The notes beneath the pieces were generated by a model that ran no database searches, had not been told where the DNA came from, and was given only the letters and a program-made list of their open reading frames with translations. Positions 61,134-64,000 of a stretch of 64,000 nucleotides of DNA are shown here, piece by piece (within the stretch, counting starts at the first letter, position 1; every line of letters starts with the position of its first letter). The position numbers were made by a program, and so were the translations under genes. This DNA is from Pedobacter sp. D749 (GTDB lineage: Bacteria > Bacteroidota > Bacteroidia > Sphingobacteriales > Sphingobacteriaceae): assembly GCF_019317285.1 (NCBI RefSeq), contig NZ_CP079218.1:4588001-4652000 (forward strand), read 5' to 3'.

Positions 61134-61988
61134 TCACTTTATAATCATATTATCGATCAATCTCGTTGAGCCTACCTTTGCAGCAACGAGCGCGACAAGA
61201 TTATTTTCCTCTTTCGATTTGGCGGGTTCAAGCGTATCGCTATTGGCTATAGTAAAGTAGTCGAGTTCTACACCATCTAAATTATTATAGACCGATTTTG
61301 CTTTGGTTTCTAATTCTTCTAATGAATATTCATTAAAATGATCGATCACGAATTGCAGCGATTTACTGAGTACCAGTGAATGCTTGCGATCGCTGGCTGA
61401 TAAATGAATATTGCGGCTACTCATGGCCAGGCCATCATCTTCTCTAATTATCGGGCAGGTGATAATGGTAATAGGCAGCTTAAAATAAGCCAGCATATTC
61501 TTGATCATCAGTACCTGTTGAAAATCTTTTTGCCCGAACATGGCCACATCAGGCTCAACGGCATCGAACAGTTTTTTTACAATCTGTGTTACCCCTTGAT
61601 AATGGCCTTTCCTAAATTCACCTTCCAATAAAAATTCGGCATTGCCTAAATCAATATGCCAGGCTTCATCTGCTCCTGCCGGATACATTTCCTCTACATC
61701 GGGCATAAACACGCCATTACAGCCTGCGTCTTCGAGCATCGCTAAATCGTGCTCAATGGGGCGCGGATATTTCTCTAAATCTTTTGGATCGGTAAACTGT
61801 GTTGGGTTTACGAAAATGCTGCAGATAATGATATCGGCATTTTGCTGGGCCAGTTTTATCAAAGATATATGGCCATTGTGCAGGGCACCCATAGTAGGCA
61901 CTAATGCTATTTTTTTAGCTGATGCTTTTAAAGGTTTTAAAAAAGCTTTAAGCGCTGCTTTGGTTTTAAATATTTCCAATTTGGACAA
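61134..61988 (-). CDS. panC: Pantoate-beta-alanine ligase
   Basis: PanC joins pantoate and beta-alanine with ATP, the last step of pantothenate synthesis. The 284-residue protein has the nucleotide-binding 'VPTMGALHNGHISL' (HxGH), 'SIFVNPTQF', 'DVAMFGQKDFQQ' and 'AMSSRN' motifs. There is no ATG: the frame begins with TTG at 61988, and a TTG three codons later (61979) is an alternative that gives the usual short N-terminus. Upstream gene is divergent, so a regulatory region of about 130 bp is shared with the short glycogen-synthase-like gene. Confidence 0.94.
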   Translation of the reverse strand: MSKLEIFKTKAALKAFLKPLKASAKKIALVPTMGALHNGHISLIKLAQQNADIIICSIFVNPTQFTDPKDLEKYPRPIEHDLAMLEDAGCNGVFMPDVEEMYPAGADEAWHIDLGNAEFLLEGEFRKGHYQGVTQIVKKLFDAVEPDVAMFGQKDFQQVLMIKNMLAYFKLPITIITCPIIREDDGLAMSSRNIHLSASDRKHSLVLSKSLQFVIDHFNEYSLEELETKAKSVYNNLDGVELDYFTIANSDTLEPAKSKEENNLVALVAAKVGSTRLIDNMIIK

Positions 61989-62050
61989 TCTAAATTAAAG
62001 CCGTAAAGGTGTAAATTAATCTAAACGAAACCAAACAAATGCTTGCTATA

Positions 62051-62081
62051 TTGATAAATAGTATTATTATGCTTACCTTTG
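62051..62081 (+). promoter_or_regulatory. Promoter of the glycogen-synthase-like gene
   Basis: TTG (62051-62053), 20 nt spacer, TACCTTTG (62074-62081): both halves of the Bacteroidota promoter consensus, 41 nt before the ATG. Confidence 0.7.
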
Positions 62082-62122
62082 CAGCTCATTATCTTTTATT
62101 TAACTTAATATTTTCTTAGAAT

Positions 62123-62953
62123 ATGGAGATGGCAAAAACGAAGCTGCTGATTGTTACACACGAGATGTCGCCTTTCCTCGAGCTTACTAAAATTTCTGAA
62201 ATTACGCGCCAATTACCACAGGCTATGCAAGAAAAAGGATTCGAAATCCGCATCTTGATGCCAAAATTCGGTAACATCAACGAAAGAAGAAATCGTTTAC
62301 ACGAAGTAATACGCTTATCGGGAATGAACATCATTATTGATGACAACGATAACCCTTTAATCATTAAAGTAGCCTCCATCCCAGCTGCACGCATGCAGGT
62401 TTATTTCTTAGACAATGAAGAATATTTCCAACGCAAACAGGTATTTAGAGATGCCAGCGGAAAATTCTTTGATGACAACGATGAACGTACAATTTTCTTT
62501 TGCAAAGGTGCATTGGAAACGGTTAAAAAATTAGGTTGGGCACCGGATATCGTTCACTGCCACGGCTGGATGAGTGCATTGGTTCCTGCTTATATCAAAA
62601 CTACTTATAAAAACGATCCTACTTTTAAAAATTCTAAAGTAGTGTATTCTATTTATGAGGATGGCTTTACAGAAAAATTAAATGCCAATTTCGCTACTAA
62701 AGCTGTAATGGCGAATATGACTGAGGATGACACTAAAGCATTTTTACCATCTGATTGCGACAGCATGCACACCGGCGCTATAACTCACTCAGACGCAGTG
62801 GTTTTAGCAGATGAAAACTTAAGCAAAGATGTGTTAAAATTTGTTAAAGATTCCAATAAACCAACATTAGCTTTTAACTTAACCGAGAATTTTGAAAACT
62901 TCTATACTTTTTATGAAGAAATTTCAAATGATGAATTGGTTTCAGTAGCTTAA
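62123..62953 (+). CDS. Short GT5-like 'glycogen/starch synthase' protein
   Basis: A 276-residue protein matching the N-terminal (starch synthase catalytic, GT5) domain only: 'KLLIVTHEMSPFLELTKISE', 'QAMQEKGFEIRILMPKFG', and 'DIVHCHGWMSALVPAYIK' are recognisable. Complete glycogen synthases have about 480 residues, with a second Rossmann domain holding the catalytic Glu; it is absent here. The K-x-G-G-L loop of the first domain is also replaced ('ELTKISEI'). It is therefore unlikely to make glycogen. Proteins of this size next to panC are seen in Bacteroidota and carry the glycogen synthase label by similarity. A DUF4270 lipoprotein gene follows 21 nt later. Confidence 0.8.
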   Translation: MEMAKTKLLIVTHEMSPFLELTKISEITRQLPQAMQEKGFEIRILMPKFGNINERRNRLHEVIRLSGMNIIIDDNDNPLIIKVASIPAARMQVYFLDNEEYFQRKQVFRDASGKFFDDNDERTIFFCKGALETVKKLGWAPDIVHCHGWMSALVPAYIKTTYKNDPTFKNSKVVYSIYEDGFTEKLNANFATKAVMANMTEDDTKAFLPSDCDSMHTGAITHSDAVVLADENLSKDVLKFVKDSNKPTLAFNLTENFENFYTFYEEISNDELVSVA

Positions 62954-62974
62954 TCAGGTATTATTATTTAAAAT

Positions 62975-64000
62975 ATGAAATTTACAAAACAAGACTTATT
63001 AACCCTGTTGATAGGTCTTTTTCTTTTTGCATCGTGTAAAAACCCAGATGGTGTTGGTTTAGATGTTGATCCAAATGCTGCCATTACCGGAACCCTGGTA
63101 GTATCTCCTGTAACCACACAATTGGTCGAGGAAACTGCGGCAAACACCTTAGGTTTAAACCGCTATCCACTAGGTTACATGACTGATCCTGTTTTTGGTA
63201 AAACAGAAGCTGGTATAGCCATGACCGTCTATCCTGTCGTTAACACAGATTTTGGAACTGCACCTCAGCTTGATTCGGCCGTTTTAGTATTAAAATTCGA
63301 TGAATCCAGCACGCTAACCAAATTTTATGGCGATACCACCAATTCTAAGTACAGTATAGATGTATTTCAACTGGCCAATAAGGTAACCACTTATAAAAGT
63401 TCAGATGTTCAATCCATCAACAATACTTTATTGGGGAATTTTACCGGCAAACTGGCACCGAATACTAAAACTAAGGTATTTGATGTTATAGCAGGCAAAG
63501 ACACACTAAAGACGGTTCCGGCACAGATCAGAATTCCTTTAAATAAAGCATTTATCCAAAACGCCATACTCAATCAGGGTACAGCAGGAACCGCAACTGA
63601 CACTAAGTTTATAGAATCATTTAAAGGTTTGTACGCACAAATCAACAAAACATCTTCTACGGGTGTTGGCGGAATTGCATTCTTCAACTTTTCAGGAACT
63701 GACTCTTACCTGCAACTGGTTTGGAAAAAAACGAACTCCTCTAATGGCGTAGATACCACAAGTGTAAATTTCCCTATAGGAAAACTGGTTCAAAACTCCA
63801 CCGGAGGCTCTTCAATTTCGGGAGTAGCGGCCAATATTAAACACGATTATGCGGGCACTCCTGTACAGGAGCAGATTTCAAATCCGAATCCTTCGGCTTC
63901 ATACAATGTAACTTATTTACAGGGTTTAGCTGGTGTAAAAACCAGGTTAACGTTCCCGGAACTAACAGGTTTTACCGGCACTTACGGAAAAGCAATTATC
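62975..64000 (+). CDS. DUF4270 family lipoprotein (partial, runs off the right edge)
   Basis: An ATG at 62975 opens a frame that remains open for 342 codons to the window end. The N-terminus is a lipoprotein signal ('LLIGLFLFASC', Cys about 21), followed by 'KNPDGVGLDVDPNAA', a Bacteroidota DUF4270 opening. The rest is beta-rich ('LVVSPVTTQLVEE', 'NRYPLGYMTDPVFG', 'LDSAVLVLKF'), in line with a surface or periplasmic adhesin-like domain. Function unknown. Following the short GT5-like gene by 21 nt, it is probably in the same operon. Confidence 0.8.
   Translation, partial: MKFTKQDLLTLLIGLFLFASCKNPDGVGLDVDPNAAITGTLVVSPVTTQLVEETAANTLGLNRYPLGYMTDPVFGKTEAGIAMTVYPVVNTDFGTAPQLDSAVLVLKFDESSTLTKFYGDTTNSKYSIDVFQLANKVTTYKSSDVQSINNTLLGNFTGKLAPNTKTKVFDVIAGKDTLKTVPAQIRIPLNKAFIQNAILNQGTAGTATDTKFIESFKGLYAQINKTSSTGVGGIAFFNFSGTDSYLQLVWKKTNSSNGVDTTSVNFPIGKLVQNSTGGSSISGVAANIKHDYAGTPVQEQISNPNPSASYNVTYLQGLAGVKTRLTFPELTGFTGTYGKAII

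Overview
The window looks like a chromosome segment of a Sphingobacteriaceae member, most likely Pedobacter or a close relative (Bacteroidota). The evidence is a SusC/SusD pair, an Oar-type TonB-dependent receptor, an OmpA/TSP3 porin, a DUF4270 lipoprotein after a short GT5-like gene, MACPF lipoproteins, almost no Shine-Dalgarno sequences, and many upstream regions with the Bacteroidota -7 element TAnnTTTG. The assignment rests on gene content only. No rRNA, tRNA, CRISPR array, integrase or intact insertion sequence was seen.

Layout. 1-2.5 kb: a TonB C-terminal protein (cut by the edge), an M23 peptidase, a hemolysin-III membrane protein and rbfA. 2.9-7.6 kb: hflX, then trpC-trpG-trpE read leftwards, preceded by a Trp-rich leader peptide and a strong terminator hairpin (candidate attenuator); trpD is absent from this cluster. 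8-16.4 kb: a small membrane protein, two amidohydrolase-fold secreted proteins and an Oar-like receptor. 16.4-20.3 kb: an ABC exporter, a PLDc_N membrane peptide and an MFS transporter. 20.4-25.6 kb: susD and susC. 26-32.9 kb: recG, a decayed permease gene, ridA with a 45-aa gene not listed by length-based calling, ompA, an Xaa-Pro aminopeptidase and meaB.

32.9-43.6 kb is a surface-glycan locus: six glycosyltransferases, a DUF5672 protein, an MsbA-type ABC exporter and an acyltransferase-3 membrane protein, in mixed orientation and visibly AT-rich. Directly beside it (43.7-48.9 kb) is a tandem array of three MACPF (perforin-like) lipoproteins. They share signal peptide, promoter and pore domain but have different C-terminal repeat tails. 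A lipoprotein S41 protease and an XRE regulator follow. This is the most interesting part of the window: it resembles the arrangement of Bacteroidales secreted antimicrobial proteins (BSAPs), where a MACPF toxin sits next to the surface-glycan genes that decide self-resistance.

50.8-64 kb returns to housekeeping: an AAA/DUF4143 ATPase, infB-nusA-rimP with a hairpin in the rimP leader, a small lipoprotein, a four-helix membrane protein, an acyl-CoA dehydrogenase, a flippase-like protein with panD and panC, then divergently a short glycogen-synthase-like protein lacking expected catalytic parts and a DUF4270 lipoprotein cut by the right edge. Intergenic spaces carry several dispersed repeat families and three short tandem arrays (35-bp, 32-bp and 70-bp periods).
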